Source: Membranihabitans maritimus (lineage in GTDB: Bacteria; Bacteroidota; Bacteroidia; Chitinophagales; Saprospiraceae). From it: a stretch of DNA of 64,000 nt. The stretch covers positions 35,473 through 99,472 of the forward strand of contig NZ_JAJSLW010000019.1 of the NCBI RefSeq assembly GCF_021729145.1, written 5' to 3'. This document shows, piece by piece, positions 55,323-64,000 of this stretch. How positions within the stretch are numbered: position 1 is the first letter of the stretch; every line of letters starts with the position of its first letter. Position numbers and translations under genes: made by a program. The notes under the pieces were generated by a model. It worked only from the letters and a program-made list of their open reading frames with translations, was not told the DNA's origin and did no database searches.

Positions 55323-56741
55323 TTACAGCATAGTGGATGGACAGACGTATTCGCTTACTTCGAATTGTCCGGAGGCTTTGAGTGCGCTGAATCCGCCTTT
55401 CACGTCTATCAGGCGGTCATATCCTCTCGCCCGTAATATCGAGGTGAACATCATCGACCGGTACCCGCCTGCGCAGTGTACGAACCAGGTTTCATTTTTG
55501 GCGATGCGGTCCAGGGTCTCATTGATATAGTCCAGCGGCAGGTTCTCGGCACCCAGGAGGTGTTCGGAATCATATTCGCTTTTCTTCCGTACGTCCAGGA
55601 TTTTAATTTCCGGGTTCGCTGTGCGGAGTCCTGCCAGTTCATCGGGGGTGACGGACAGGATCTTATCGGTTTCTTTGTGAGCCGCTATCCAGGAGGGGAA
55701 GCCGCCTTCCAGGAATCCGATGGCGTGGTCATAGCCTACGCGAGCCAGGCGGGTGACTACTTCTTCTTCCATACCCGGTTCCGCGATAATCAGGATTTTT
55801 TGCCGGATATCCGGAATAAGGGCCCCGACCCAGGGAGCAAAATTACCGTCTATCCCGATGTTTATAGAATTGGGAATGAATCCCCTGGCGAAGGTCTGGG
55901 CGTCCCGGGTGTCCAGTAACAGGGCATCGGTTTCATTGGCTACCTGTTCGAACCGGGATGGGCTGAGGGCTTCCAGGCCCCGTTCCAGTACCTCGTCAAT
56001 GCTGTCATAGCCCTTAATATTCATCAATACATTCTCGGGAAAATAGCCCGGAGGCGGCATCAGGCCCGTAAGCACCTCCTTGACAAATGCTTCTTTGGAC
56101 ATGTCCTGCAGGGCATAATTGGTCTTCTTCTGGTGCCCCAGGGTATCCGTCGTTTCTTTGCTCATATTTTTACCGCAGGCCGACCCGGCCCCATGCGCAG
56201 GGTATACGATAAGATCATCAGGGAGCGGCATAATCTTTTGATGCAGCGAGTCGTAGAGGTGAGCCGCCAGTTTTTCTTCGGTAAGTTCGGCTTTTACTTT
56301 CTGGGCCAGATCCGGGCGGCCTACATCCCCGATAAATAATGTATCGCCGGTAAACAATCCCGTCTGTATGCCATTTTCATCCGTCACCAGGAAGCAAGTG
56401 CTTTCCATGGTATGCCCGGGGGTGTGGAGGATCGTGATCTTCGCACCGCCTAATGCCAGTTCTTCCCCGTCTTTCGCCACGTATGCGTCAAACCCCGGTT
56501 GGGCCGTAGGACCGAATACAATGGTCGCTCCCGTCTTTTTCGCCAGGTCGATATGGCCCGATACAAAATCTGCATGGAAATGGGTTTCCAGGACATACTT
56601 GATCTCCGCCCCGTCTTTTTCCGCTTTTTTGAGGTAGGGCCCGACCTCCCTGAGCGGATCCACGATGGCCGCTTCGCCATTGCTTTCGATGTAATATGCG
56701 CCTTGCGCCAGGCATCCGGTATAAATTTGTTCTATTCGCAT
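55323..56741 (-). CDS. Persulfide dioxygenase-like MBL fold hydrolase fused to two rhodanese domains
   Basis: 472 residues. The N-terminal beta-lactamase fold has the ETHE1-type motif ETHFHADFVSGHIDLA, LHTPGHTMESTCFLV, FTGDTLFIGDVGRPDL and YPAHGAGSACG, indicating a persulfide dioxygenase/glyoxalase II-like enzyme. Two rhodanese domains follow: the first (ALLLDTRDAQTFARGFIPNS) lacks a catalytic Cys in its loop (IIAEPGMEEE), the second (IKILDVRKKSEYDSEHLLGA) has VHCAGGYRSMM with the active Cys. It handles sulfane sulfur. Start ATG 56741. Confidence 0.93.
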   Translation of the reverse strand: MRIEQIYTGCLAQGAYYIESNGEAAIVDPLREVGPYLKKAEKDGAEIKYVLETHFHADFVSGHIDLAKKTGATIVFGPTAQPGFDAYVAKDGEELALGGAKITILHTPGHTMESTCFLVTDENGIQTGLFTGDTLFIGDVGRPDLAQKVKAELTEEKLAAHLYDSLHQKIMPLPDDLIVYPAHGAGSACGKNMSKETTDTLGHQKKTNYALQDMSKEAFVKEVLTGLMPPPGYFPENVLMNIKGYDSIDEVLERGLEALSPSRFEQVANETDALLLDTRDAQTFARGFIPNSINIGIDGNFAPWVGALIPDIRQKILIIAEPGMEEEVVTRLARVGYDHAIGFLEGGFPSWIAAHKETDKILSVTPDELAGLRTANPEIKILDVRKKSEYDSEHLLGAENLPLDYINETLDRIAKNETWFVHCAGGYRSMMFTSILRARGYDRLIDVKGGFSALKASGQFEVSEYVCPSTML

Positions 56742-56931
56742 GATACTTGCATTATTGTTGTGTAATTTGATGTCCCTTCAAATCTACATCACGATGGACC
56801 CGGGAAATGGTGACTTTTATCACCGCGGGGAAAAAAGGATGAAAAAGTACGGGCCGGTAAAATTTTTCAGGCCGAATGCGATTTTTTTAATACATTAATA
56901 GTCTTTTACGACCACACAAAATGATGCAAGC

Positions 56932-57324
56932 GTGATACGGAATACCCTACTTCCCATATTGGCAGCTACAGCCTGGATCAGCCTATCCGAATTTGTACGC
57001 AATTCCTATTTTTTACACGACTATTGGATTACCCATTACCAGAACCTGGGAATGACATTCCCGGAAGAGCCCGTTAACGGGGCGGTCTGGGGCCTCTGGT
57101 CTTTGTGCTATGCTATAGGTATTTATAGTATTTCCCGGAATTTTTCCTTTGTCGGGACCTGGTTGCTTTCCTGGTTCCTGAGTTTTGTGCTTATGTGGTT
57201 GGTCGCGGGAAATATGGGAGTATTGCCCCTGGGTATTTTGTATTTTGCCATACCCCTGAGCCTCCTGGAGGTATTTGTCGCGACTCTTATCATTCGTGCA
57301 CTGGCCCGGAAAAAAAGAAGATAA
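56932..57324 (+). CDS. Small four-helix membrane protein
   Basis: 130 residues from a GTG at 56932 (no in-frame ATG upstream). Four hydrophobic segments (LLPILAATAWISLSEFV, GAVWGLWSLCYAIGIYSI, GTWLLSWFLSFVLMWLVAG, LGILYFAIPLSLLEVFVATL). No recognised family. It is divergent from the MBL-rhodanese gene, with a 190-bp intergenic region. Confidence 0.65.
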   Translation: MIRNTLLPILAATAWISLSEFVRNSYFLHDYWITHYQNLGMTFPEEPVNGAVWGLWSLCYAIGIYSISRNFSFVGTWLLSWFLSFVLMWLVAGNMGVLPLGILYFAIPLSLLEVFVATLIIRALARKKRR

Positions 57325-58243
57325 CCGATGGGGGTGGATAGGGGAATGCTGTGCCTTCCTGTCCGGTGGTCTGTCGTTGGTCCATATCTTAAATTAATTA
57401 TTGGCTTCCATCCATCGCGCATTCACCATATGTACCGTACCTACGGCACGGAAAGGAACAATTATACACACATCAGAATATCAATAGAATAGGATATGAC
57501 CAGAATACATTGTTAAAAAAAGATGTGTTCCGCCGTTAGGTCCGGCGGTAAGGCGGCGATCAAGAATTGGTTCATTAATTCATGAGAAATATAGATTAAC
57601 GTGATTTCGACGAATAATTGATTCTGTCATTATTTTTGCTGAAAATGCAAAAAAATCAATGCCAGAATCGACGATTCAACTTGTTTTCCACCCTGGGTTA
57701 GTAATATTTCGCCCCTTCAGGGCTCTTATTCTCTCTGTCGAACTCAGGTTAGATTATGGATTGTTGTCAGTCCCGTGCACTCGGGTTCTCCTGACATCCT
57801 ACCATCCTCAGGTCATGAGACCTGACGCGAACCAGTTAAATTATATAAACTTATGAAACGCTACATTAGTATGGGGCAGTACGATGCTTCGCATAATAGG
57901 GGGATTGGAACCGCATGTTTTTTTAATGTATTGTTTTCGGTACCCGGTACAGCGAACTGAAAATACGGAATGGTGTCCGGTCTTTTCCCTGATGCCCCAT
58001 AAGGTGAGTACCTACGGCACGCTGCGAAGCGGTCCCAGCAGGACAAAGCCTGGGCAGAAATAGGGTAGAAAAAATATATAGCGCGCTGTAGGTACACATC
58101 AGAATATCAATAGAGTAGGATATGACCAGAATTTTTTCTTAGTAACGGCATCCATGTTTTCGGATAAGGACTTTATAATTCTATATAAATGGGGTTTTAT
58201 AGAATATAATACTATGGATTTTGGAAAAAAATATAGGAAAGTG
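57325..58243. repeat. Gene-free spacer with a duplicated motif
   Basis: A 38-bp sequence starting CACATCAGAATATCAATAGA occurs at 57471-57508 and 58091-58128, and TACCTACGGCACG near 57434 and 58008. Further short hairpins (CCGCCGTTAGGTCCGGCGG near 57530) are present. Weak open frames here are not convincing genes. Confidence 0.6.
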
Positions 58244-58292
58244 TTGTTGATTTAGATTGTGTTTGTATATTTGTTATACAGAACGATGTTCT
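58244..58292 (+). promoter_or_regulatory. Bacteroidota-type promoter and operator for the IclR gene
   Basis: TTG (58244-58246), 19 bp spacing, then TATATTTG (58266-58273) matches the -33/-7 consensus TTTG and TAnnTTTG. Just downstream AGAAC-GAT-GTTCT (58280-58292) is a dyad placed at the expected transcription start, a likely site for autoregulation by the IclR product. Confidence 0.65.
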
Positions 58293-58304
58293 AAATATAA
58301 AACA

Positions 58305-59141
58305 ATGACAAATAAAAAACGTAATCAGGATTCCCGATACCACGTTCCCAACCTGGAAAGGGCTTTTGATATTTTGGATTTATTGAGTCAGTCACCGGAA
58401 GGAATGACTATAGCGGAAATCACCAATGAACTGGAGGTTCCAAAGAATAGTGTGTTCCGGATCACCCGAACATTGGAAAACAGGGGGTACCTCTTGCGGG
58501 ATGAGGATACCAAAAAATTTATTTTGTCCCGGAAGTTACTGGCATTGGGGTATTCCGCAGTAGGTGAGGAGAACCTGATCGAAAAATCCCTGGATATTTT
58601 ACGGAGATTGCGGGATTTGTCCGAAGAGACCGTATTGATTGGCGTCTTACTGAGTGGAGAAGGAGTCGTCCTGGAACAGGTAGTGGGTAAGTATCCTTTT
58701 AAGTTTTATGTCGATCCGGGTTCCCGGTTTCCCCTGAATACAGCAGCACCGTCCAAAGCCATCATCGCATTTTTGCCCCCGTCGGAGCAGCAAGAAATCG
58801 TCGATAAAATGAGTTTTCCGAAATTTACCGGAAACACTATTACCAATGCGCGCGATTTTATGGTGGCGTTGACCAGGATCAGAGAAGTAGGATACAGTGT
58901 AGACGATGAAGAAGAGATCATAGGAGCCCAATGCGTAGGCGCCCCGATCTTTGATGTGCACGGATATCCAAAGGCCGCTATATGGCTTACCGGACCCACC
59001 AAACGCGTGAGCAGGTCTTCCCTGGACGAGATAGGACAACTGGTAAAGGAGCATGCGGATATGATATCCAAGAGACTGGGGTATTTTCCTTCCAAAACAG
59101 AGAAGGCAACCCGGGAAAAAGGACTGGAAAAAAGGGAATAG
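58305..59141 (+). CDS. IclR-family transcriptional regulator
   Basis: 278 residues from ATG 58305 (the upstream in-frame extension starts at TTG and is unlikely). N-terminal winged helix: NLERAFDILDLLSQSPEGMT, IAEITNELEVPKNSVFRITR, TLENRGYLL. The C-terminal effector domain has LNTAAPSKAIIAFLPP and DDEEEIIGAQCVGAPIFDVH. IclR proteins sense small metabolites such as sugar-acid breakdown products. It precedes a SusC/SusD pair in the same direction and probably controls it. Confidence 0.93.
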   Translation: MTNKKRNQDSRYHVPNLERAFDILDLLSQSPEGMTIAEITNELEVPKNSVFRITRTLENRGYLLRDEDTKKFILSRKLLALGYSAVGEENLIEKSLDILRRLRDLSEETVLIGVLLSGEGVVLEQVVGKYPFKFYVDPGSRFPLNTAAPSKAIIAFLPPSEQQEIVDKMSFPKFTGNTITNARDFMVALTRIREVGYSVDDEEEIIGAQCVGAPIFDVHGYPKAAIWLTGPTKRVSRSSLDEIGQLVKEHADMISKRLGYFPSKTEKATREKGLEKRE

Positions 59142-59154
59142 ATGAATCAAAAAA

Positions 59155-59197
59155 GTATCTCAAACTGGATAATGTTGGTGCATTTTGTTTGAGATAC
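59155..59197 (+). promoter_or_regulatory. Inverted repeat between IclR and SusC genes
   Basis: GTATCTCAAAC and GTTTGAGATAC, 11-bp perfect arms with a 21-base spacer, end 37 bp before the SusC start. It could act as an IclR-controlled operator or as an attenuator-like hairpin. There is no T-run. Confidence 0.55.
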
Positions 59198-59234
59198 CGA
59201 TATATTAAAAATTGTTAATATAAAACCCAAATTT

Positions 59235-62200
59235 ATGAAAAAAAATGAAAATCCCTTGGATAAGGGGCTTTTATGGAATGCTGTGGAAAAATGGCTAAGC
59301 ATTATGTCTGCGGTATTTATTTTGCTTCCGGCCTGGGGGCACGCGCAGAATCCATCCATCCGTGTCGAAGGACGGGTGGTGTCATCATCCGGGAGTGAAC
59401 CCCTCATAGGAGCGAATATATTGGTAAAAGGGACGAATATAGGAGCAGTTACAGACGTGACAGGGGCGTATACCATTGCCGTGCCGGATGTCGGTGATAC
59501 CCTGGTTTTTTCGTATATCGGCTATGTGCCCCGGGAGGTGCCCGTACGGGGTGAATCCGAAATCAATGTCGACCTAACAGAAGACATTCAGAGCCTGGAC
59601 GAGGTCATCGTAGTGGGGTACCGGGAAGTAAACCGGAAGGATCTGACTGGTTCTGTAGCTGCTGTCAGCAGTAAGGAAATCCTTCAACTGCCTGTAGTAT
59701 CCACGGAACAGGGCCTTCAGGGGCGGATCCCCGGGGTGAATATATCCCAGACCAGCGGGGCCCCGGGCGGTACCCTTAGGGTAAGGATCCGGGGGAATAA
59801 TTCCGTCCAGTATGGGAATGGACCCCTCTATGTCATAGACGGATTCCCTATCAACAGTAGTTTCAATACAGGGAATATAGGGGCTTCGGGTGTATTTGGG
59901 AAAAACCAGGGGACGAGCCCACTGGCTTTCCTGAATCCCAATGATATCGAATCCATATCCGTACTGAAAGATGCTTCCGCTACAGCTATATACGGAGCGC
60001 GGGGGGCGAACGGTGTGGTAATGATTACTACCAAAAAAGGGAGTCGGAACCGGACCCAGATCAATTTTGACACGTATGCGGGTTTTCAGCAGGTGACCAA
60101 AAAAATAGACGTATTAAATGCACGCCAATGGGCTACCCTGGCCCGGGAGTTTTGGTCAAATTTCCGGGACGGGAGTTTGATTAGCCGTGCGTATACCGAA
60201 GATCAGATTGCACAGATGGGGGCCGGGACGGATTGGCAGGATGCGATATTCCGGAATGCACCGATCCAGAATTACAATCTATCGGTAAGCGGCGGGGATG
60301 AAGATACGCGATTCCTGGTATCGGGGAACTTTTTCGACCAACAGGGTATCGTCATTGATTCCCGATACCGCCGGGGCGCATTGCGACTAAACCTGGAACA
60401 AAATGTAACGGATAAATTGACCGTAGGTACCCAGTTTACCTCAAGTTTTATCCATGATGACGCCATTCCCCAAAGTACTTCGGGACACGACCAGAGTAAT
60501 CCTATTTTCGGGGCCATGCACATGGTGCCTGTACTCCCTGTTCGCAACCCGGATGGAAGCTATTCTTCCCACGATGAAATATGGCAGACTACAGGGGTAT
60601 TCATGAAGCCGTTTCATCAAAACCCGGTGGAACTGGCCGAAAAGATGGACTACCTGAAAACCAATAGCCGGACCCTGGCAAATGCTTTTTTTACCTATAA
60701 ATTGTTGAATTCCCTGACTTTTAAATCGAGTCTGGGAGCTGATGTGTCCAACATCCGGTTGAAGACTTTTCTGCCCTCGGACCTGGTTATCTCCCGGAGT
60801 ACCGGGGGAAGTGCCAGTATAGGTTCCCGCCAGGTGATAAACTGGATCAATGAAAATACCCTCACCTACCAGCAATTGTTTGCCGATCGGCACAGTATCA
60901 ATGTCCTGATCGGGTATACGCTTCAACAGGAAAATGGGGAGAATTCAAATGCGAATACGCAGAATTTCTTTTCGAATGCTACAGGATATAATGACCTCTC
61001 GAGCGGGAATAATCCTCTACCCCCGCAATCATCAGCCTACCGGTGGTCGCTGATGTCCTATCTCGGACGTCTCAATTACCATTTTGACAGTAAATATTTC
61101 GTGACCGTTTCGGCCCGGTACGACGGATCAAGCAGGTTTGGCGAGAATAATAAATTTGGGTTTTTTCCATCTGCGGCGCTGGCCTGGAGAGTCAGCGGTG
61201 AGGATTTTTATCCCCAAAATTCTTTCCTCGGGGATTTGAAGATCCGTGCGAGTTATGGAAAGACGGGGAACCAGGATATCCCATTGTACAGGAGCCTGGA
61301 AACCTATACCACCGGCGGTCAATATGTATTTGGTAATAGTTTTGTCAATAGTATTGTCCCCGGGGTATTGCCCAATAAAGATATTAAATGGGAAAAGACG
61401 GACCAGTTTGATATCGGTATCGATCTGACCCTTTTCCGGGACCGGGTGAATGTAGTCGCTGACTATTATTACAAACTGACCTCGGATTTACTTCTCAATG
61501 TGCCGATACCGCGGCAGGGAGGATTTACCAGTTCATTGATCAATGTGGGTGAAGTGGAGAACAAAGGAATGGAGTTTGGTCTTTCGGGCGATGTGATAGA
61601 CCGGGAATTTAAGTGGAATGTATCAGCGAATATTTCTTTCAACCGGAATAAAGTACTGAAACTGGCGGATGCTGACCGGTTTTTCGGATCATCCTTGAGC
61701 AGTTATTTAATCCAGCGGAATGGAGGATCCGGGTCGGTCATCATGGAAGGACAACCCATCGGTGTTTTCTGGGGAAATATATTTGACGGGTTGTGGCAAA
61801 CCCAGGAAGCGTTTGACGCAGGCCATATGTCCGGGAACGGTAATTCCGGACCGGGATTTGAAAATTTCAGGGACATTGATGGCAACGGGGTTTTCGAAGA
61901 AGGGCTGGATGAGACCATAGTGGGGAATCCCCATCCCGATTATGAATTCGGGATCAATAATACCCTATCTTACCGAAATATTGATTTCAGTTTTTTTATA
62001 TACGGAAAGCAAGGCAATGATATTTTGAACCTCAATCTGGTAGAAGGAACGACCCAGATCAACGGATTCAATGGATTTGCCGTATATACACAGGCCTGGG
62101 ATGGACCCGGTTCCGGAAATTTAATTCCCAAAATCGACCGTCCAGCCGGTAGGTCCGGGGTATTCCCGAACCGCGTCAGTACCAATTTTATCGAAGACGG

Positions 62201-62438
62201 ATCCTTTATTCGATTGCGGAATGTCACATTGGGGTATAATTTTCCCGCCGGAAAGATCTATTCTTTGCAGCGGGCAAGGGTATACGTAGCCGCGGAAAAT
62301 CTGGTCACCCTAACGGATTATTCGGGATACGACCCGGAGGTCAACTCGCTGGGAGATGACAATACCGTGTTGGGCGTGGATATGAATGCATACCCTATGG
62401 CCAGGACTTTTCGTGCCGGTGTACAAATTGGTTTTTAA
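59235..62438 (+). CDS. SusC/RagA-family TonB-dependent receptor (second pair)
   Basis: 1067 residues. The signal region extends to HAQN; the repeat domain has VEGRVVSSSGSEPLIGANIL and LVFSYIGYVPREVPV; the plug has SLDEVIVVGYREVNRKDLTG, PLYVIDGFPINSS and VLKDASATAIYGARGANGVV; and the barrel ends AGVQIGF. This is a full-length family member. A different substrate from the first pair is likely, because they share no close similarity in the outer loops. It is controlled by the IclR gene in all probability. Confidence 0.96.
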   Translation: MKKNENPLDKGLLWNAVEKWLSIMSAVFILLPAWGHAQNPSIRVEGRVVSSSGSEPLIGANILVKGTNIGAVTDVTGAYTIAVPDVGDTLVFSYIGYVPREVPVRGESEINVDLTEDIQSLDEVIVVGYREVNRKDLTGSVAAVSSKEILQLPVVSTEQGLQGRIPGVNISQTSGAPGGTLRVRIRGNNSVQYGNGPLYVIDGFPINSSFNTGNIGASGVFGKNQGTSPLAFLNPNDIESISVLKDASATAIYGARGANGVVMITTKKGSRNRTQINFDTYAGFQQVTKKIDVLNARQWATLAREFWSNFRDGSLISRAYTEDQIAQMGAGTDWQDAIFRNAPIQNYNLSVSGGDEDTRFLVSGNFFDQQGIVIDSRYRRGALRLNLEQNVTDKLTVGTQFTSSFIHDDAIPQSTSGHDQSNPIFGAMHMVPVLPVRNPDGSYSSHDEIWQTTGVFMKPFHQNPVELAEKMDYLKTNSRTLANAFFTYKLLNSLTFKSSLGADVSNIRLKTFLPSDLVISRSTGGSASIGSRQVINWINENTLTYQQLFADRHSINVLIGYTLQQENGENSNANTQNFFSNATGYNDLSSGNNPLPPQSSAYRWSLMSYLGRLNYHFDSKYFVTVSARYDGSSRFGENNKFGFFPSAALAWRVSGEDFYPQNSFLGDLKIRASYGKTGNQDIPLYRSLETYTTGGQYVFGNSFVNSIVPGVLPNKDIKWEKTDQFDIGIDLTLFRDRVNVVADYYYKLTSDLLLNVPIPRQGGFTSSLINVGEVENKGMEFGLSGDVIDREFKWNVSANISFNRNKVLKLADADRFFGSSLSSYLIQRNGGSGSVIMEGQPIGVFWGNIFDGLWQTQEAFDAGHMSGNGNSGPGFENFRDIDGNGVFEEGLDETIVGNPHPDYEFGINNTLSYRNIDFSFFIYGKQGNDILNLNLVEGTTQINGFNGFAVYTQAWDGPGSGNLIPKIDRPAGRSGVFPNRVSTNFIEDGSFIRLRNVTLGYNFPAGKIYSLQRARVYVAAENLVTLTDYSGYDPEVNSLGDDNTVLGVDMNAYPMARTFRAGVQIGF

Positions 62439-62456
62439 TGATAAAATGAAAGTATA

Positions 62457-63929
62457 ATGAAAACATCTATATATATAGTAACCTTTGTTTGTTTATTTAC
62501 CTGCGCCCAGTCGTGTCAGGATTTTCTCAGGGAGCAGGCTTTTTCACAAATAAGCAATGATAATTTTTACAAAAGCCAACAGGATGCCCTCGCCGGGGTC
62601 AATTCCATATATTCTATCCTCAATGACGGTGCTTATTTCGGAGGTAACGGATGGTATTTTGGCGATGTATCGGCAGACCAGGCGAACAACGGTGAAGTGA
62701 CCGGGGAGCTGGATGTCATGGATTACAATCCGGCTATTAATACATTCAGGGGATACTGGACGATATTGTACCGGGGTATTAATTATGCCAATAATGTCAT
62801 CACCTATGTTCCCGGTATCCAGATGGACGAAGATTTGCGGAATCGGTACGTAGGGGAAGCTCGTTTTTTGAGAGCTATGTTCTATTTTGACCTGGTGAGG
62901 GGGTTTGGAGATGTTCCCCTGATCCTGGAACCCACGACGGATGAATCGAATAATATCCTGCCGAGAAGCGGAGCGGATGAAATATATACTACCATCGAGG
63001 AAGATCTGGTATTTGCCACCCAGTCATTACCGGAATCGTATGGGAGTAGTGACATCGGAAGGGCTACAAGAGGTGCAGCAAGGTCTATGTTGGCCAAGGT
63101 GTATCTGACCCGCGGTGATTATGCCAATGCCCGGACCCAGGCGCTGGCGGTTATGGATTCGGAAACCTATCAATTGTTTGAAGATTACAGGGATGTATTC
63201 CGGGTGGAAAATGAAAACGGGAAAGAGCATATATTTTCCGTGCAGTTTATGTCCGGGGCCAGCTCGGGACTGGCCAGTTCTTTTACCTCTGCATTTGCTT
63301 CCCGGAATCCCAATTTGCTATTTGGCGGACTGCGGGCCGGATCTGCCATTGCAGCGGAAGATGATTTTTACAATGGTTTCCCGGACCATTACCGGAAATC
63401 CATTACCCTGGTTGATAGTTTTCCGAGTGCTTATTATCCCGAGATAACAGCGGAGGGGCGATGCCAGGCCGGGCCGGCGTGTATGAAATATTGGGATCCG
63501 AATCTTATCGCCGAAAGCCAGGGCGATGCCAATTGGATGGTGTTGAGATACGCTGATGTAATACTGATGTTTGCAGAAGCGGAAAATGAAGTAAATGGAC
63601 CTACACAGGATGCTTACGATGCTATAAATTCCATACGGAAGAGAGCGCGGGATGCCAATGCCAACGGGGTGGATGAAGCAGATGAAAGGGCCCAATTGCC
63701 GGACCTCGCGGGGTTGTCCAAGGAGGCGTTCAGGGAAGCTGTGTGGGCGGAACGGGCGATGGAGTTGTGTTTTGAAGGTCATCGAAGGTGGGATCTGCTG
63801 AGAACCGGTCGTTTTGTAGATGTCATGGTTGCCAGTGGAAAGCCGGCTCAGGATAGACACCGGCTGTTTCCCATCCCTTTGCTGGAAATTCAGGCGAACA
63901 CGAATCTCAATCAGAACCCGGGCTATTGA
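62457..63929 (+). CDS. SusD/RagB-family lipoprotein (second pair)
   Basis: 490 residues. The lipoprotein signal has Cys20 (CLFTCAQSCQDFL); SusD features include FYKSQQDALAGVNSIYSILN, YRGINYANNVITYVPGIQMD, GEARFLRAMFYFDLVRGFGD, VYLTRGDYANARTQALAVMD and LRYADVILMFAEAENEVNGP, ending RWDLLRTGRF and NLNQNPGY. It starts 18 bp after the SusC stop and is co-transcribed. Genes for degrading enzymes would be expected to the right of the window. Confidence 0.96.
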   Translation: MKTSIYIVTFVCLFTCAQSCQDFLREQAFSQISNDNFYKSQQDALAGVNSIYSILNDGAYFGGNGWYFGDVSADQANNGEVTGELDVMDYNPAINTFRGYWTILYRGINYANNVITYVPGIQMDEDLRNRYVGEARFLRAMFYFDLVRGFGDVPLILEPTTDESNNILPRSGADEIYTTIEEDLVFATQSLPESYGSSDIGRATRGAARSMLAKVYLTRGDYANARTQALAVMDSETYQLFEDYRDVFRVENENGKEHIFSVQFMSGASSGLASSFTSAFASRNPNLLFGGLRAGSAIAAEDDFYNGFPDHYRKSITLVDSFPSAYYPEITAEGRCQAGPACMKYWDPNLIAESQGDANWMVLRYADVILMFAEAENEVNGPTQDAYDAINSIRKRARDANANGVDEADERAQLPDLAGLSKEAFREAVWAERAMELCFEGHRRWDLLRTGRFVDVMVASGKPAQDRHRLFPIPLLEIQANTNLNQNPGY

Positions 63930-64000
63930 GTGTCACGAAACGATGCAGATTATGAATAGTTGATAAGCAGCATTGTGGCTGCACAATTGATGAGGGTAGG

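Noticed and set aside
57861..58097. Leftward 78-codon frame in the spacer before the IclR gene
   Set aside because: Overlaps a repeated motif (TACCTACGGCACG), no start signal and no protein-like pattern.

Overview
The window looks like chromosomal DNA from a member of the Bacteroidota, most likely a flavobacterium. The evidence is two SusC/SusD outer-membrane uptake pairs, a TlpA-type thioredoxin, a MauE/DUF6520 pair, TonB/Sus lipoprotein signals, AraC regulators with membrane domains, and a promoter of the TTG-N19-TAnnTTTG type upstream of an IclR gene. No rRNA or tRNA gene was recognised.

Layout. 1-5.7 kb: a truncated membrane protein, a large non-coding repeat field, an uncharacterised two-gene lipoprotein operon, and two small enzyme genes (VOC, RibD/DHFR-like). 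6-8 kb: a type II restriction-modification pair. 8.4-15.6 kb and 22-26 kb: small chromosomal genes arranged like cassettes, several followed on their 3' side by an attC-like imperfect palindrome; a DoxX/HxlR block occurs twice, about 10 kb apart. 15.6-22 kb: a graveyard of defence genes (hsdM, RhuM, two YhcG/DUF1016 nucleases, GIY-YIG helicase stubs), two of them interrupted by short non-autonomous elements whose target-site duplications can be read exactly. 26-36.5 kb: duplicated small genes, an AlbA_2/Schlafen-type regulator, an ORF6N protein, an AbiE type IV toxin-antitoxin pair, a HEPN protein, a DUF4365 protein next to a broken UvrD helicase, and a CoiA-like nuclease. 36.8-43.8 kb: a compact, apparently intact Qat anti-phage operon (qatA-qatB-qatC-qatD) with a fifth, tightly linked DUF6119/TIGR04141-type gene, preceded by an XRE regulator with tandem palindromic operators. 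44.7-54.7 kb: a TlpA thioredoxin, a second repeat field, a SusC/SusD pair with a repeat-filled spacer, and a DUF6520/MauE pair. 55.3-64 kb: a persulfide-dioxygenase/rhodanese fusion, a small membrane protein, and an IclR-SusC-SusD nutrient-uptake locus that runs towards the right edge.

How it works together. The middle 37 kb is a defence island built by repeated insertion and decay. Intact candidates are the RM pair, AbiE, the HEPN gene, DUF4365, CoiA-like and Qat; remnants are type I RM, RhuM, YhcG, GIY-YIG helicase, UvrD and an Mrr-like N-terminus. The island is littered with short tandem motifs resembling the multiple terminal repeats of IS21-family elements, but no istA/istB is present. 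A long inverted repeat (about 540 bp, only a few differences in the part compared by eye) lies at 0.65-1.2 kb and 46.98-47.52 kb, so it brackets the island. The flanks are ordinary Bacteroidota nutrient-uptake genes. The most promising system for follow-up is the five-gene Qat-type operon; the most unusual structures are the attC-like cassettes and the palindromic mini-elements.
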